A DNA stretch of 64,000 nt from Nitrosomonadales bacterium (GTDB lineage Bacteria; Pseudomonadota; Gammaproteobacteria; Burkholderiales; Gallionellaceae): the NCBI GenBank assembly GCA_016716325.1, contig JADJWO010000001.1, positions 1,860,001-1,924,000 on the forward strand. The letters run 5' to 3'. The translations under genes were made by a program, and so were the position numbers. This document shows, one piece after another, positions 19,816 through 28,966 of this stretch; within the stretch, counting starts at the first letter, position 1, and each line of letters starts with the position of its first letter. The notes below the pieces were generated by a model. It worked only from the letters and a program-made list of their open reading frames with translations. It was not told where the DNA came from and did no database searches.

Positions 19816-20442
19816 TCAATTGCTGTTTGCCATCATGGTGTAGCGCCCATGCAGGATGGTCACCTGTGCTGCCAGTGCATCCACTCCGCCATCATTGTGA
19901 ATGATGTCGTCAGCCAGTCGCAAGCGTTCGTCGCGCGGCGTCTGCTGGGCAATGATGGCGCGCACTTCCGATTCACTCATCTGGCTGCGACCGATAACCC
20001 GCCTGACTTGGGTGGCCGGTTCGCAATCCACTACCAGGATGCGTTGCACAAGTTTCTGGAAGGCGACGCTCTCCGGCAATAGCGGCACAACCAGAACGAT
20101 GTACGGGTTCGTATGCAACTGCGGCAAGCGTGATTCGACCTGTTCCAGTATCAGAGGGTGCAAAATCCCTTCCAACTGACGCTTGGCGCCGCTATCGGCA
20201 AATATCCGTTCGCGCATCTTGTTGCGGTTCAGTGTGCCGTCCTTTTCGATGTACCCGTCTCCAAAGGCTTTGCAGATCGCCGGCATGGCTGCGCCAGTGG
20301 CCTGCGTCAGGCTGTGCGCGATGATATCCGTGTCGATGATGCCAGCGTCGTGCTCCGCAAACAGCATGGCGGCGGTGCTTTTGCCGCAGCCTATTCCGCC
20401 GGTGAGTCCAATGTGAAGCTTGCCACGAGCCGGGGTGCTCAT
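19816..20442 (-). CDS. coaE: Dephospho-CoA kinase
   Basis: Last enzyme of coenzyme A synthesis; phosphorylates the ribose 3'-OH of dephospho-CoA. P-loop GLTGGIGCGKSTA lies near residue 12, then DTDIIAHSL, the HPLI segment and the lid region DDIIHNDG near the C-terminus. ATG 20442 overlaps the pilD stop (ATGA), giving 208 residues, the normal length. An upstream extension in the same frame is only shadow of pilD. Confidence 0.95.
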   Translation of the reverse strand: MSTPARGKLHIGLTGGIGCGKSTAAMLFAEHDAGIIDTDIIAHSLTQATGAAMPAICKAFGDGYIEKDGTLNRNKMRERIFADSGAKRQLEGILHPLILEQVESRLPQLHTNPYIVLVVPLLPESVAFQKLVQRILVVDCEPATQVRRVIGRSQMSESEVRAIIAQQTPRDERLRLADDIIHNDGGVDALAAQVTILHGRYTMMANSN

Positions 20443-21311
20443 GGGGCGGCGAGCAAATGCAGATAGCTCTGCGTCAGGGCTTGTCCCCAGAACAGGGCAA
20501 TCAGTCCGCCGCCGGCGAGATAGGGGCCGAAGGGGATGGGAATGTCCCGACCGTGCTTCACTGCGACGATCAGGGTGATACCTACTGCTGCGCCGACAAG
20601 GGAGGAGGACAGGATGATCAGAGGCAACATCTCCCACCCCAGCCAGGCGCCGAGCGCGGCGAGCAATTTGAAGTCGCCATAACCCATGCCTTCCTTTCCG
20701 GTGGCCAGTTTGAACAGCCAGTACACGCTCCACAAAGCGAGATAGCCGATGACCGCACCCAGCACTCCGCTATGCAGGCTGGTGAAGGTGCCGGACAGGT
20801 TGAACAGCAAGCCCGCCCAGATCAGCGGCATCGTGATGTCATCGGGGAGTAGTTGTGTATCGAAGTCGATGACCGTGAGTGCCAGCAGCGCCCATATGAG
20901 CAATAGTGCGCCGGCTGCCTGCCACCCGAAGCCGAAGTGCGCTGCCGCGCAGGCGCAAAGGATGCCGCTGGTTGCTTCGATGATCGGATAGCGGGGCGAG
21001 ATGCGAGCGCCGCAGTCCTTGCATTTGCCGCGCAATGCCAGATAGCTGACGACAGGAATGTTCTCCCAAGCGCTGATGGCGTGATTGCAGTGAGGGCAGG
21101 CAGACCGGGGGGTGATGAGATTGTAGGTGGCCGAGGGTGTCGGTTCCTCGCCACGCAGTTCCGCGCATTGCTGCTGCCAATCGAGTTCCATCATCTTGGG
21201 CAACCGGTGTATCACCACGTTGAGGAAGCTACCGACCATCAGGCCCAGCACCAGGCATGTGCCGGTAAAGACGGGCGGCGAGGATTCAAGCAGGCGGAAG
21301 AATTCGATCAT
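20439..21311 (-). CDS. pilD: Prepilin peptidase / N-methyltransferase
   Basis: Inner-membrane aspartic protease that cleaves and N-methylates type IV prepilins and type II secretion pseudopilins. The cytoplasmic zinc loop has the four cysteines CPHC and CKDC (about residues 72-97). Catalytic aspartates lie in VIDFDTQLLPDD and GMGYGDFKLLAALGAWLG. Length 290 residues with about eight hydrophobic helices. It is coupled to coaE. pilC lies 119 bases upstream; pilB, usually the third member, is not in the window. Confidence 0.95.
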   Translation of the reverse strand: MIEFFRLLESSPPVFTGTCLVLGLMVGSFLNVVIHRLPKMMELDWQQQCAELRGEEPTPSATYNLITPRSACPHCNHAISAWENIPVVSYLALRGKCKDCGARISPRYPIIEATSGILCACAAAHFGFGWQAAGALLLIWALLALTVIDFDTQLLPDDITMPLIWAGLLFNLSGTFTSLHSGVLGAVIGYLALWSVYWLFKLATGKEGMGYGDFKLLAALGAWLGWEMLPLIILSSSLVGAAVGITLIVAVKHGRDIPIPFGPYLAGGGLIALFWGQALTQSYLHLLAAP

Positions 21312-21430
21312 GTCAGCGGTTTCAGCCGGGGATGAAACACATGGAGATCATGCTATGCCGCCAGCTGTCATGGCCAAATGCGAGCAGGTGAGGGCGAATG
21401 GCTGCGCGCGCTTGCTGACACTGACGGCCA

Positions 21431-22648
21431 TTAAACCACTTGGCCCATCTTGAAGATTGGCAGATACATCGCGATCACCATGCCGCCGATCAGCGTGCCG
21501 AGCACCACCATGATGATCGGTTCCATCAGGCTGGAGAGCGCTTCTACGGCATCGTCAACTTCGGCTTCGTAGAAATCGGCCACCTTGCTGAGCATGGAAT
21601 CCAGCGAGCCGGCTTCTTCGCCGATCGCAGCCATCTGCAGAACCATGCTCGGGAATACCCCGGTATTTTGCATGGCTACGGTCAGGCTGTTACCGGTGGT
21701 GACCTCGCGCTGGATCTCCTTTGTGGCTACGTAGTAAACGTCATTACCCGCTGCACCGGCCACGGAATCGAACGCCTCCACCAGTGGTACGCCGGCAGCG
21801 AACATGGTGGCAAGCGTGCGTGACCAGCGTGCGATGCTGGCAATCTTGATCAGTCCGCCAAAGATGGGCAGTTTCAGCATGATCCTGTCCATGATTGCTT
21901 GCATTTTTCTGCTGCGCTTCCAGAAATAGAAGAAGGTATACAGACCGCCACCGATACCACCGAAAATAGCCCACCACCAAGCCACGAAGAACTCCGAGAT
22001 GGCCATGACCAGAAGGGTCGGAGCCGGCAGGTCTGCACCAAAGCTGGAAAACAACTCCTTGAACGCGGGTATTACGAAGATCATGATGATGGCAGTGATA
22101 CCGAAAGCGACCACGATGATAGAGACCGGGTAGAACAGCGCCGACTTGATCTTGCTTTTGATGGCTTCCGTCTTTTCCTTGTAGGTCGCCAGGCGATCCA
22201 GCAGACTGTCCAGAATGCCGGCCGCCTCGCCTGCTCCGACCAGGTTGCAGTACAGATCATCAAAGTATAGTGGGTACTTTCTAAAGGCTTGTTCCAGGCT
22301 GCTTCCGGTCTCCACATCGGTCTTGATGTCAAGCAGCAGGCGGGCCACGGAGGGGTTGCTGTGACCTTTGCCGACGATATCGAACGACTGCAGCAGCGGA
22401 ACACCGGATTTCATCATGGTGGCCAGCTGGCGGGTGAACAGCGAGATATCCTTCGCGGTGACGGCCTGGGAGCTGGCACGCAGCCGCTTTACCTTTATGA
22501 CGTTGATTCCCTGGCGGCGCAGGTGAGCGGATACGCTGGCCTCGCCCGGCGCGCGCATCTCACCCTTGACCAACTTGCCGGTTTTGTCCTTGCCTTCCCA
22601 TGTATAGGAATATTCTTTTGCTTTCTGATCTTTTGGTGCGACAGCCAT
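21431..22648 (-). CDS. pilC: Type IV pilus assembly platform protein PilC
   Basis: Inner-membrane GspF-family protein on which the extension and retraction ATPases act. A cytoplasmic N-terminal domain (YTWEGKDKTGKLVKGEMRAP) precedes two repeated GspF domains, each starting with the FTRQLATMMKSGVPLLQSF-type and WSRTLATMFAAGVPLVEAF-type motif, with helices at about 170-195, 220-240 and 375-400. Length 405 residues, standard. The 113 bases upstream separate it from the CBS-domain gene and probably hold its promoter, which I cannot define. Confidence 0.95.
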   Translation of the reverse strand: MAVAPKDQKAKEYSYTWEGKDKTGKLVKGEMRAPGEASVSAHLRRQGINVIKVKRLRASSQAVTAKDISLFTRQLATMMKSGVPLLQSFDIVGKGHSNPSVARLLLDIKTDVETGSSLEQAFRKYPLYFDDLYCNLVGAGEAAGILDSLLDRLATYKEKTEAIKSKIKSALFYPVSIIVVAFGITAIIMIFVIPAFKELFSSFGADLPAPTLLVMAISEFFVAWWWAIFGGIGGGLYTFFYFWKRSRKMQAIMDRIMLKLPIFGGLIKIASIARWSRTLATMFAAGVPLVEAFDSVAGAAGNDVYYVATKEIQREVTTGNSLTVAMQNTGVFPSMVLQMAAIGEEAGSLDSMLSKVADFYEAEVDDAVEALSSLMEPIIMVVLGTLIGGMVIAMYLPIFKMGQVV

Positions 22649-22761
22649 AGCGGTTTCCCTCGGGTCACTCTCTATTGTTGACGGGCATGATGCCGAGCTT
22701 TATGTCACTTGTAAAGCCGGAGCGGGGTTGCGCAAGGGACTGGTGACGAGTGTCGTGCGCA

Positions 22762-24057
22762 TCACTTATCCATTCCGCCGTCCGTATTTCTGGGTTGTGC
22801 GGGGAAGATGCGCGCCACCTTGACGATACGATCCTGCATCTGGATGATTTCGATCGGATGCCCCGCGATTTTCAGGCTGGTGCCAGCCTCCGGTATGTCT
22901 TCAAGATGTTCAAGGATCAGGCCGTTGAGCGTTTTTGCGCCGTCCAGCGGGAAATGCAGCCCCAGCTTCCGGTTCAGCTCACGCAGGCTGCTGCTGCCTT
23001 CCAGCAGGAAACTGCCATCTTTCTGGCTCAGGAATTTTCCGGTTTGCGCGGGAGATTGCGTGGTGAACTCGCCGACGATCTCTTCCAGGATGTTTTCCAG
23101 CGTCACCAGACCAAGCAATTCGCCGTATTCATCCACCACCAACCCCAGTCGCCGGTGGCGCTCCTGAAACTGTTGCAATTGTTTGAGCAGGGGGGTGTCG
23201 GAAGGGATGAAATAGGGCGCCTTCAACAGTGCGCGAAGTTGATCCACGTCCAGTGACGCCTCCAGCAACAGGGATGGCACGCGCTTCAGGTGCAGAATAC
23301 CGATCACATTGCTCGGGCTGTCCGCGTAGACCGGCAGCAAGGTATGGTGGCAGGTGATGATCTGCTGGCGCAGTTCGGCAGGTTCGGCGTTGATGTCGAG
23401 GGCTTCGATCTGGTTGCGCGGAACCATCACGTCATTGACGGTGATACGTTCCAGGTCGACCAGATTGAGCAACATCTTCTGATGTTTGCGCGGCAGAAAG
23501 TGTTCGGCATCCAGTACCAGCCCGCGTAACTCCTCCAGCGTCATCTTCTGCTTGCTCTGGTCGGTCTCGATTTTGATGCGCATCAGCCACAGCATGCCTT
23601 TTACGATGCCGCCTGCAATCGCAACAACGGGATGGAATAGTTTGATTAACGGGGTGAGTACATAACTTGCAGGTAATGCAACGCGTTCCGGATAGCTGGC
23701 GGCAATGATTTTGGGCATGATCTCGCTGAAGACCACGATTGCAAAAGTGAGTGTCAGTGTTCCGATCAGGATTGCCCAATCGTTCTGGCCGAACAGGCGC
23801 AGGATGATGATATTGGTCACCGCAGCGGCTGCGACGTTGAGCAATGTATTGCCCAGCAGGATGGAGCCCAGCAGTTTGTCAACCTTGCTGAGCAGATGAT
23901 TGACCAGTTTGGCGCTGCGGTTGCCTTTACGTATCAGGCTGTTCAGGCGATAACGGTTGATTGCCATCATGCTGGTTTCCGAACCGGAAAAGAACGCGCT
24001 GCAGAGCAGCAGCAATAGCAGAATGCCGTACAGCGCGCCTAGAGAGATGTCATCCAA
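22762..24057 (-). CDS. CNNM/CorC-type transporter-associated CBS protein (YfjD/CorB-like)
   Basis: A 431-residue protein with an N-terminal DUF21/CNNM membrane domain (about residues 1-180; FFSGSETSMMAINRYRLNSL at the start), paired CBS domains (about 200-330; VDEYGELLGLVTLENILEEI), and a C-terminal CorC_HlyC domain ending near residue 420. The family is linked to Mg/Co homeostasis; the function is inferred. The best start is TTG 24057, since an in-frame stop lies 15 bases further upstream and no ATG fits. It follows lgt on the same strand after 55 bases. Confidence 0.87.
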   Translation of the reverse strand: MDDISLGALYGILLLLLLCSAFFSGSETSMMAINRYRLNSLIRKGNRSAKLVNHLLSKVDKLLGSILLGNTLLNVAAAAVTNIIILRLFGQNDWAILIGTLTLTFAIVVFSEIMPKIIAASYPERVALPASYVLTPLIKLFHPVVAIAGGIVKGMLWLMRIKIETDQSKQKMTLEELRGLVLDAEHFLPRKHQKMLLNLVDLERITVNDVMVPRNQIEALDINAEPAELRQQIITCHHTLLPVYADSPSNVIGILHLKRVPSLLLEASLDVDQLRALLKAPYFIPSDTPLLKQLQQFQERHRRLGLVVDEYGELLGLVTLENILEEIVGEFTTQSPAQTGKFLSQKDGSFLLEGSSSLRELNRKLGLHFPLDGAKTLNGLILEHLEDIPEAGTSLKIAGHPIEIIQMQDRIVKVARIFPAQPRNTDGGMDK

Positions 24058-24112
24058 AACGATACCCGGTCATGATTGGTTACAGGAATGGTGTGCGAGC
24101 TGCGCATGGGTG

Positions 24113-24916
24113 TCAAGAAACCTTGGGGCTGTGCCGTAGCAACATCAGCACGCCGATAATTGCCATTGGTAAGCTTAGCCATTGGCCCATGCTCATGCCG
24201 AACGATAGCAGCCCGAGAAAATCGTCTGGCTCGCGCGTGAATTCAACCAGAAAACGGAAGCTGCCATAACCAGCCAGGAACAGGCCGGATATCACTCCGA
24301 CAGGGCGAGGTTTGCGCGCATACCACCATAACAGCATGAACAACAACACGCCTTCCAGAGCGAATTCATACAATTGTGAGGGATGGCGCGCCACATCATC
24401 CACTTGCGGAAAGACCATTCCCCATGCGGCATCTGTCGGCCTGCCCCACAATTCGCCGTTGATGAAGTTGCCCAGTCGCCCGAACGCAAGACCGGGAGGC
24501 ACCAGTGGCGCGATGAAGTCGGTCAGTTGCAGCCAGCGCATGTCGTGCTTGTGCGCGAACCATGCCATCGCCACCAGTACGCCCAGGAATCCGCCATGGA
24601 AGGACATGCCGCCTTGCCATACGGCGAATATGTCCAGGGGGTGGGCGGCGTAATAGGAGAATTTGTAGAACAGGATATAGCCCAGCCTGCCGCCCAGGAT
24701 CACTCCAAGTACACCGTAGAACAGCAGATCATCGAGTTTTCTGGCATCAAGGCGCGAATCGCCCAATATGGCAATTCGCTTGCGGCCCAGCCACAGGAAC
24801 GTCAGAAACCCGGCGAGGTACATCAGTCCATACCAGTGGATGGCGAGTGGGCCGAGTTGCAGGGCGACAGGATCGAATTGCGGATGAACGAGCATGTGCG
24901 AATCGGTTAGAATCAT
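24113..24916 (-). CDS. lgt: Prolipoprotein diacylglyceryl transferase
   Basis: First enzyme of lipoprotein maturation; moves diacylglycerol from phosphatidylglycerol to the lipobox cysteine at the inner membrane. Seven membrane segments are apparent, with the Lgt signature GRLGNFINGELWGRPTD (about residues 143-160) and early HWYGLMYLAGF. ATG 24916 has GGAG four bases upstream; an ATG seven codons later (24895) would give the more usual opening MLVHPQFDP, so the exact start is uncertain. It is divergent from ilvD. Confidence 0.94.
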   Translation of the reverse strand: MILTDSHMLVHPQFDPVALQLGPLAIHWYGLMYLAGFLTFLWLGRKRIAILGDSRLDARKLDDLLFYGVLGVILGGRLGYILFYKFSYYAAHPLDIFAVWQGGMSFHGGFLGVLVAMAWFAHKHDMRWLQLTDFIAPLVPPGLAFGRLGNFINGELWGRPTDAAWGMVFPQVDDVARHPSQLYEFALEGVLLFMLLWWYARKPRPVGVISGLFLAGYGSFRFLVEFTREPDDFLGLLSFGMSMGQWLSLPMAIIGVLMLLRHSPKVS

Positions 24917-24959
24917 TACTCCGATTATACGTGCTTCATCTTCAGTTCAGAGGGATAAC

Positions 24960-26810
24960 ATGCCTCAATACCGTTCCCGCACTTCCACCCATGGTCGCAA
25001 CATGGCCGGTGCCCGTTCCCTGTGGCGCGCCACAGGCATGCAGGAGGCCGATTTCGGCAAGCCCATCATCGCTATCGCCAATTCGTTCACCCAATTCGTG
25101 CCGGGTCATGTACACCTGCACAACATGGGGCAACTGGTGGCGCGCGAAATCGAGAAGGCGGGCGGCATCGCCAAGGAGTTCAACACTATCGCCATCGACG
25201 ATGGCATCGCCATGGGCCACGACGGCATGCTGTACTCGTTGCCATCGCGCGACCTGATCGCCGACAGCGTGGAATACATGGTCAACGCGCACTGCGCCGA
25301 TGCGCTGGTGTGCATCTCCAACTGCGACAAGATCACGCCCGGCATGCTGATGGCCGCGATGCGTCTCAATATCCCGGTGGTGTTCGTGTCCGGTGGGCCG
25401 ATGGAAGCCGGCAAAGTGAATTGGCAAGGCAAGGTGAAGGGCCTCGACCTGGTGGATGCGATGGTCGCTGCCGCGGACAGTCGCATCAGCGATGAGGAGG
25501 TGGATGCCATTGAGCGATCAGCTTGTCCGACCTGCGGTTCCTGCTCCGGTATGTTCACCGCCAATTCGATGAACTGCCTGACCGAGGCGCTGGGGCTGAG
25601 TTTGCCGGGCAATGGTTCGCTGGTGGCGACCCACTCTGAGCGCAAGGAGTTGTTCCTGCGCGCGGGACGTTTGATCGTCGATCTGTGCAAACGTTATTAC
25701 GAACAGGACGATGCCAGCATCCTGCCGCGCAGCATCGCCACCTTCAAAGCCTTCGAGAACGCGATGACGCTGGACATCGCCATGGGCGGTTCGACCAACA
25801 CCGTGCTGCACCTGCTGGCTATCGCGCGCGAAGCGGGTGTGGACTTCACCATGAAGGACATGGACCGCCTGTCGCGCCATGTGCCCACCTTGTGCAAGGT
25901 CGCTCCGTCGTCCGAATACCATATGGAAGATGTGCACCGCGCGGGCGGTATCGTCGCCATCCTCGGTGAGCTGGATAGGGCCGGCTTGCTGCACGGCGAG
26001 GCCGGTTCCGTGCATAGCAATAACCTGCGCGAAGGCCTCAAACAATGGGACATCGCGCAGACCCAAGACGAAGCCGTGAAGAAGTTCTACCGTGCCGCAC
26101 CCGGCGGCATCGCGACCACCATCGCGTTCTCGCAATCCATGCTGTATCCCGAACTGGATGCGGACCGCGCCAAAGGGTGCATCCGCGACAAGGCGCACGC
26201 CTATTCGCAGGACGGCGGTTTGGCGGTGTTGCATGGCAACATCGCGCTGGATGGATGCATTGTGAAGACGGCGGGCGTGGACGAGAGCATCCTCAAATTC
26301 ACCGGGCGGGCGCGCGTGTTTGAAAGTCAGGACGCGGCGACTGCTGGCATCCTCGCCGACCAGATTGTTGCCGGCGATGTGGTCATCATCCGCTACGAAG
26401 GCCCCAAGGGCGGACCTGGGATGCAGGAGATGCTGTACCCGACTTCGTATCTGAAATCGAAGGGCTTGGGCAAAGTCTGCGCGCTGCTAACCGACGGACG
26501 CTTCTCCGGTGGTACCTCCGGCCTGAGTATCGGTCACGCCTCGCCGGAAGCTGCCAGCGGCGGCGCAATCGGACTGGTGGAAGAGGGTGATACCATCGAA
26601 ATCGATATTCCGAACCGTAGTATCAACCTGATGATTTCGGATGCTGAACTGGAAAAACGCCGCACCACGATGGAGGCGAAAGGCAAGCAAGCCTGGAAAC
26701 CAGCCACCGAGCGACCGCGCAAGGTGTCGGCGGCATTGCGAGCCTACGCTGCGATGGTGACTTCGGCTGATAAAGGTGCGGTGCGGGATGTGACGCAAAT
26801 CGAGCGTTGA
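24960..26810 (+). CDS. ilvD: Dihydroxy-acid dehydratase
   Basis: Fe-S dehydratase of branched-chain amino acid synthesis. Cluster-ligand motifs CISNCDKITPGM (about residue 119) and CPTCGSCSGMFTANSMNCL (about 192) are both present, as are the C-terminal GRFSGGTSG and SIGHASPEAA. Length 616 residues, identical to E. coli IlvD. ATG 24960 is preceded by AGAGGGA. Only 43 bases separate it from the divergent lgt start. Confidence 0.97.
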   Translation: MPQYRSRTSTHGRNMAGARSLWRATGMQEADFGKPIIAIANSFTQFVPGHVHLHNMGQLVAREIEKAGGIAKEFNTIAIDDGIAMGHDGMLYSLPSRDLIADSVEYMVNAHCADALVCISNCDKITPGMLMAAMRLNIPVVFVSGGPMEAGKVNWQGKVKGLDLVDAMVAAADSRISDEEVDAIERSACPTCGSCSGMFTANSMNCLTEALGLSLPGNGSLVATHSERKELFLRAGRLIVDLCKRYYEQDDASILPRSIATFKAFENAMTLDIAMGGSTNTVLHLLAIAREAGVDFTMKDMDRLSRHVPTLCKVAPSSEYHMEDVHRAGGIVAILGELDRAGLLHGEAGSVHSNNLREGLKQWDIAQTQDEAVKKFYRAAPGGIATTIAFSQSMLYPELDADRAKGCIRDKAHAYSQDGGLAVLHGNIALDGCIVKTAGVDESILKFTGRARVFESQDAATAGILADQIVAGDVVIIRYEGPKGGPGMQEMLYPTSYLKSKGLGKVCALLTDGRFSGGTSGLSIGHASPEAASGGAIGLVEEGDTIEIDIPNRSINLMISDAELEKRRTTMEAKGKQAWKPATERPRKVSAALRAYAAMVTSADKGAVRDVTQIER

Positions 26811-26862
26811 TTTTTTGGCAGAGATGCCCGACGGCAGGTTATTGATAATATGGGAGAAGATC

Positions 26863-27771
26863 ATGAGTGCAGCAGTATTGAATACGCAATTCGGCATCAA
26901 GGGACAACTGAGTTTTCGCGAAGATGCCAGCGGGTTGGTGATTGCCGAGATCAATAACGCGCTGGGCAGCGCATCACTGTGCCTGCAAGGCGCGCACCTG
27001 ATGACTTGGCAGCCGAAGAGTCAGTCTGTTCCGGTCGTGTGGTTGTCGCGCGATGCAAAGCTGGCTGCGGGCAAGTCGATACGCGGTGGCGCACCGGTCT
27101 GCTGGCCGTGGTTCGGTGCACATGCTTCCGAGGCGGGCTTCCCCGGCCACGGTTTTGCACGCACCGTGCCATGGCGGGTGATTGAGTCCGGCGCCGAGCC
27201 GAATGGCGCGACTCGGCTGACGTTGCGCCTGATCGCCAGCGACAAGACGCGTGCGCAGTGGCCGCATGCCTGCAACCTCGATCTGACTGTGGTGGTCGGC
27301 GAGGCGCTGCGCATGGAGATGACTACCGAGAATACCGGCACAGAAGACTTCGTAATCGGCGAGGCGTTGCATACCTATTTGCAGATCGGTGACATCGGTG
27401 TGGCACGCGTGACGGGTCTTGAAGGTTGTGATTACTGGGACAAGGTGGGCGGCAGCAACCTGCGCAAACAGGAGAGCAAGATCGGTTTTTCGGGCGAGGT
27501 CGACCGCGTTTACATCAATACGGCGGCAGAGTGCGTGATCGAGGACGACAAACTGAAGCGTCGCATTTCCATCGCAAAATCCGGCAGCCTGTCCACGGTG
27601 GTCTGGACGCCGTGGGTTGAAAAAGCCAACAAAATGGGCGACATGGGGCAACCGGACGGCTGGCGCGAGATGGTGTGCGTGGAGTCGGCGAATGCGTTGG
27701 ACAATCTGGTCACGGTCGCGGCAGGCTCGCGCCATACCCTGATCGTCGAATACCGTGCCGAGTCTGTTTAG
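26863..27771 (+). CDS. D-hexose-6-phosphate mutarotase (aldose-1-epimerase family)
   Basis: A 302-residue galactose-mutarotase-fold protein close to the YeaD group, which interconverts anomers of hexose 6-phosphates. Seen are GKSIRGGAPVCWPWFG, the catalytic-histidine segment HGFARTVPW, the EALHTYLQIGD segment and the late glutamate in MVCVESANALDN. ATG 26863 has GGGAGAAGA upstream. It lies 52 bases after ilvD and 22 before the first cytochrome gene, with no evident pathway link. Confidence 0.87.
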   Translation: MSAAVLNTQFGIKGQLSFREDASGLVIAEINNALGSASLCLQGAHLMTWQPKSQSVPVVWLSRDAKLAAGKSIRGGAPVCWPWFGAHASEAGFPGHGFARTVPWRVIESGAEPNGATRLTLRLIASDKTRAQWPHACNLDLTVVVGEALRMEMTTENTGTEDFVIGEALHTYLQIGDIGVARVTGLEGCDYWDKVGGSNLRKQESKIGFSGEVDRVYINTAAECVIEDDKLKRRISIAKSGSLSTVVWTPWVEKANKMGDMGQPDGWREMVCVESANALDNLVTVAAGSRHTLIVEYRAESV

Positions 27772-27793
27772 TTTTAATCATCAGGAGTTCGTC

Positions 27794-28366
27794 ATGCGCG
27801 AGAAAGCGTTATTGATAACCTTGTTGTTCGCATTGTCGGCCTGCCAACCAGAAACCCCTGCACAACAATCCTCGGTGCCTATGCCTGTTATCGTTCCGGC
27901 ATCCGCTGTGACTGCCGTCGAAATTGCGCCTGCTCAGGAAGCAGTCGCGGCGGCTGTCGTTGAGAAAGCGGCCCAGCCCGAGTTAAGAAGCAAGCGCGCG
28001 GCAGAGACCGGGGATAAAGCAAGCAGCCCTGTTGTTGCAGAAAAGGTCGTGCCCGCTGCTGTTGTACCGGCTGTGGCGGCCAAGCCAGAGGTCAAGGTGG
28101 GTAGTGCGGTATCAGAAGAAGATGCCATGCGGTTGGCGAAAAATAATAACTGTTTGGTATGTCATGCGATTGACAGGAAACTGGTCGGCCCTGCATGGAG
28201 GGATGTGGCGGCCAAGTACCGCGCCAACAGTGATGCCGAAGCCATGCTGATGAACAAGATCGCCAAGGGCGGTAGCGGGGCCTGGGGTAGCGTGGTGATG
28301 CCCTCTTATCCGCGAATCAGCGAGGCTGAGCGCAAGATCCTGGCAGGATTCGTGCTATCCCTGTAG
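27794..28366 (+). CDS. Lipoprotein class I cytochrome c with Ala/Val/Pro-rich linker
   Basis: A 190-residue protein. Lipobox LSAC (Cys at about residue 18) predicts a membrane-anchored lipoprotein. Residues 20-110 are a low-complexity Ala/Val/Pro/Lys linker. Residues 112-190 are a c551/c552-type haem domain with CLVCH, VGPAWRDVAAKY and a methionine ligand in MPSYPR. This haem domain closely matches the next gene, indicating tandem duplication. Its electron partner is unknown; a tether like this would let the haem reach through the periplasm. CAGGAG precedes ATG 27794. Confidence 0.87.
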   Translation: MREKALLITLLFALSACQPETPAQQSSVPMPVIVPASAVTAVEIAPAQEAVAAAVVEKAAQPELRSKRAAETGDKASSPVVAEKVVPAAVVPAVAAKPEVKVGSAVSEEDAMRLAKNNNCLVCHAIDRKLVGPAWRDVAAKYRANSDAEAMLMNKIAKGGSGAWGSVVMPSYPRISEAERKILAGFVLSL

Positions 28367-28428
28367 ATAGGTTGTCAACCGTAAAGGGGGGGGCGGCGTT
28401 ACTATCCTGCAACCGCAAAAAAGTTGGT

Positions 28429-28456
28429 TTGCAAAGTGGACGGAGTTGTTTAGAAT
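28429..28456 (+). promoter_or_regulatory. Putative sigma-70 promoter for the soluble cytochrome
   Basis: TTGCAA, 16 bases, then TAGAAT, in the 152-base gap before ATG 28519. It would start transcription near 28463 and give a leader of about 55 bases. A run of eight G (28386-28393) lies just upstream. Confidence 0.5.
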
Positions 28457-28518
28457 CGGTAGCGAAGGCAGAAACCTTCGTATTGTTTATGACATTTCAA
28501 TCGAGAAACGGAGAGCAC

Positions 28519-28833
28519 ATGAAATCTATTATCGTAAGCATGGCAGTAGCAGCAGGTTTGATGGTTGCAGGTAGCGCAATGGCAACCGACATGCCGGCCG
28601 TCGCGAAGAAGAGCAACTGTACTGCTTGCCACGCTGTGGACAAGAAGGTGGTTGGCCCGGCTTGGAAAGCTGTTGCTGACAAGTACAAGGGCGATGCCGC
28701 GGCTTGGGACAAGGTTGCCACCAAGATCAAGAAGGGTGGTTCTGGCGCATGGGGTTCTATGCCGATGCCGGCCAATCCGAAGGTCAGCGATGCCGACATG
28801 AAGGAGATCATCGACTTCATCAAGGGTCTGTAA
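28519..28833 (+). CDS. Periplasmic cytochrome c-551/c-552 type
   Basis: A 104-residue monohaem cytochrome c. Residues 1-22 are a cleavable signal peptide ending AMA, then CTACH (about residue 34-38), VGPAWKAVADKY and the methionine ligand within SMPMPANP. It is soluble and probably shuttles electrons to a terminal oxidase or reductase; the partner is not in the window. It is paralogous to the C-terminal domain of the preceding lipoprotein. The gene has its own promoter candidate and a strong terminator, so it is likely transcribed alone. Confidence 0.93.
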   Translation: MKSIIVSMAVAAGLMVAGSAMATDMPAVAKKSNCTACHAVDKKVVGPAWKAVADKYKGDAAAWDKVATKIKKGGSGAWGSMPMPANPKVSDADMKEIIDFIKGL

Positions 28834-28850
28834 TCAGCGGTTGTTTGTTG

Positions 28851-28878
28851 AAAAGGCCGGCGCAAGCCGGCCTTTTTT
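28851..28878 (+). terminator. Rho-independent terminator after the cytochrome gene
   Basis: AAAAGGCCGGC, loop GCAA, GCCGGCCTTTTTT: an intact 7-bp GC stem (extended by A/T pairs) followed by six T. One of the strongest terminators in the window. Confidence 0.92.
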
Positions 28879-28966
28879 ATTGGTTGCAAGATTGATGAGT
28901 TTTCTTCTGGACTTGAGTCATTGCTCCAATTCGGGTTTTAATCTGGCAATCGAACAAGGGGGCAGG

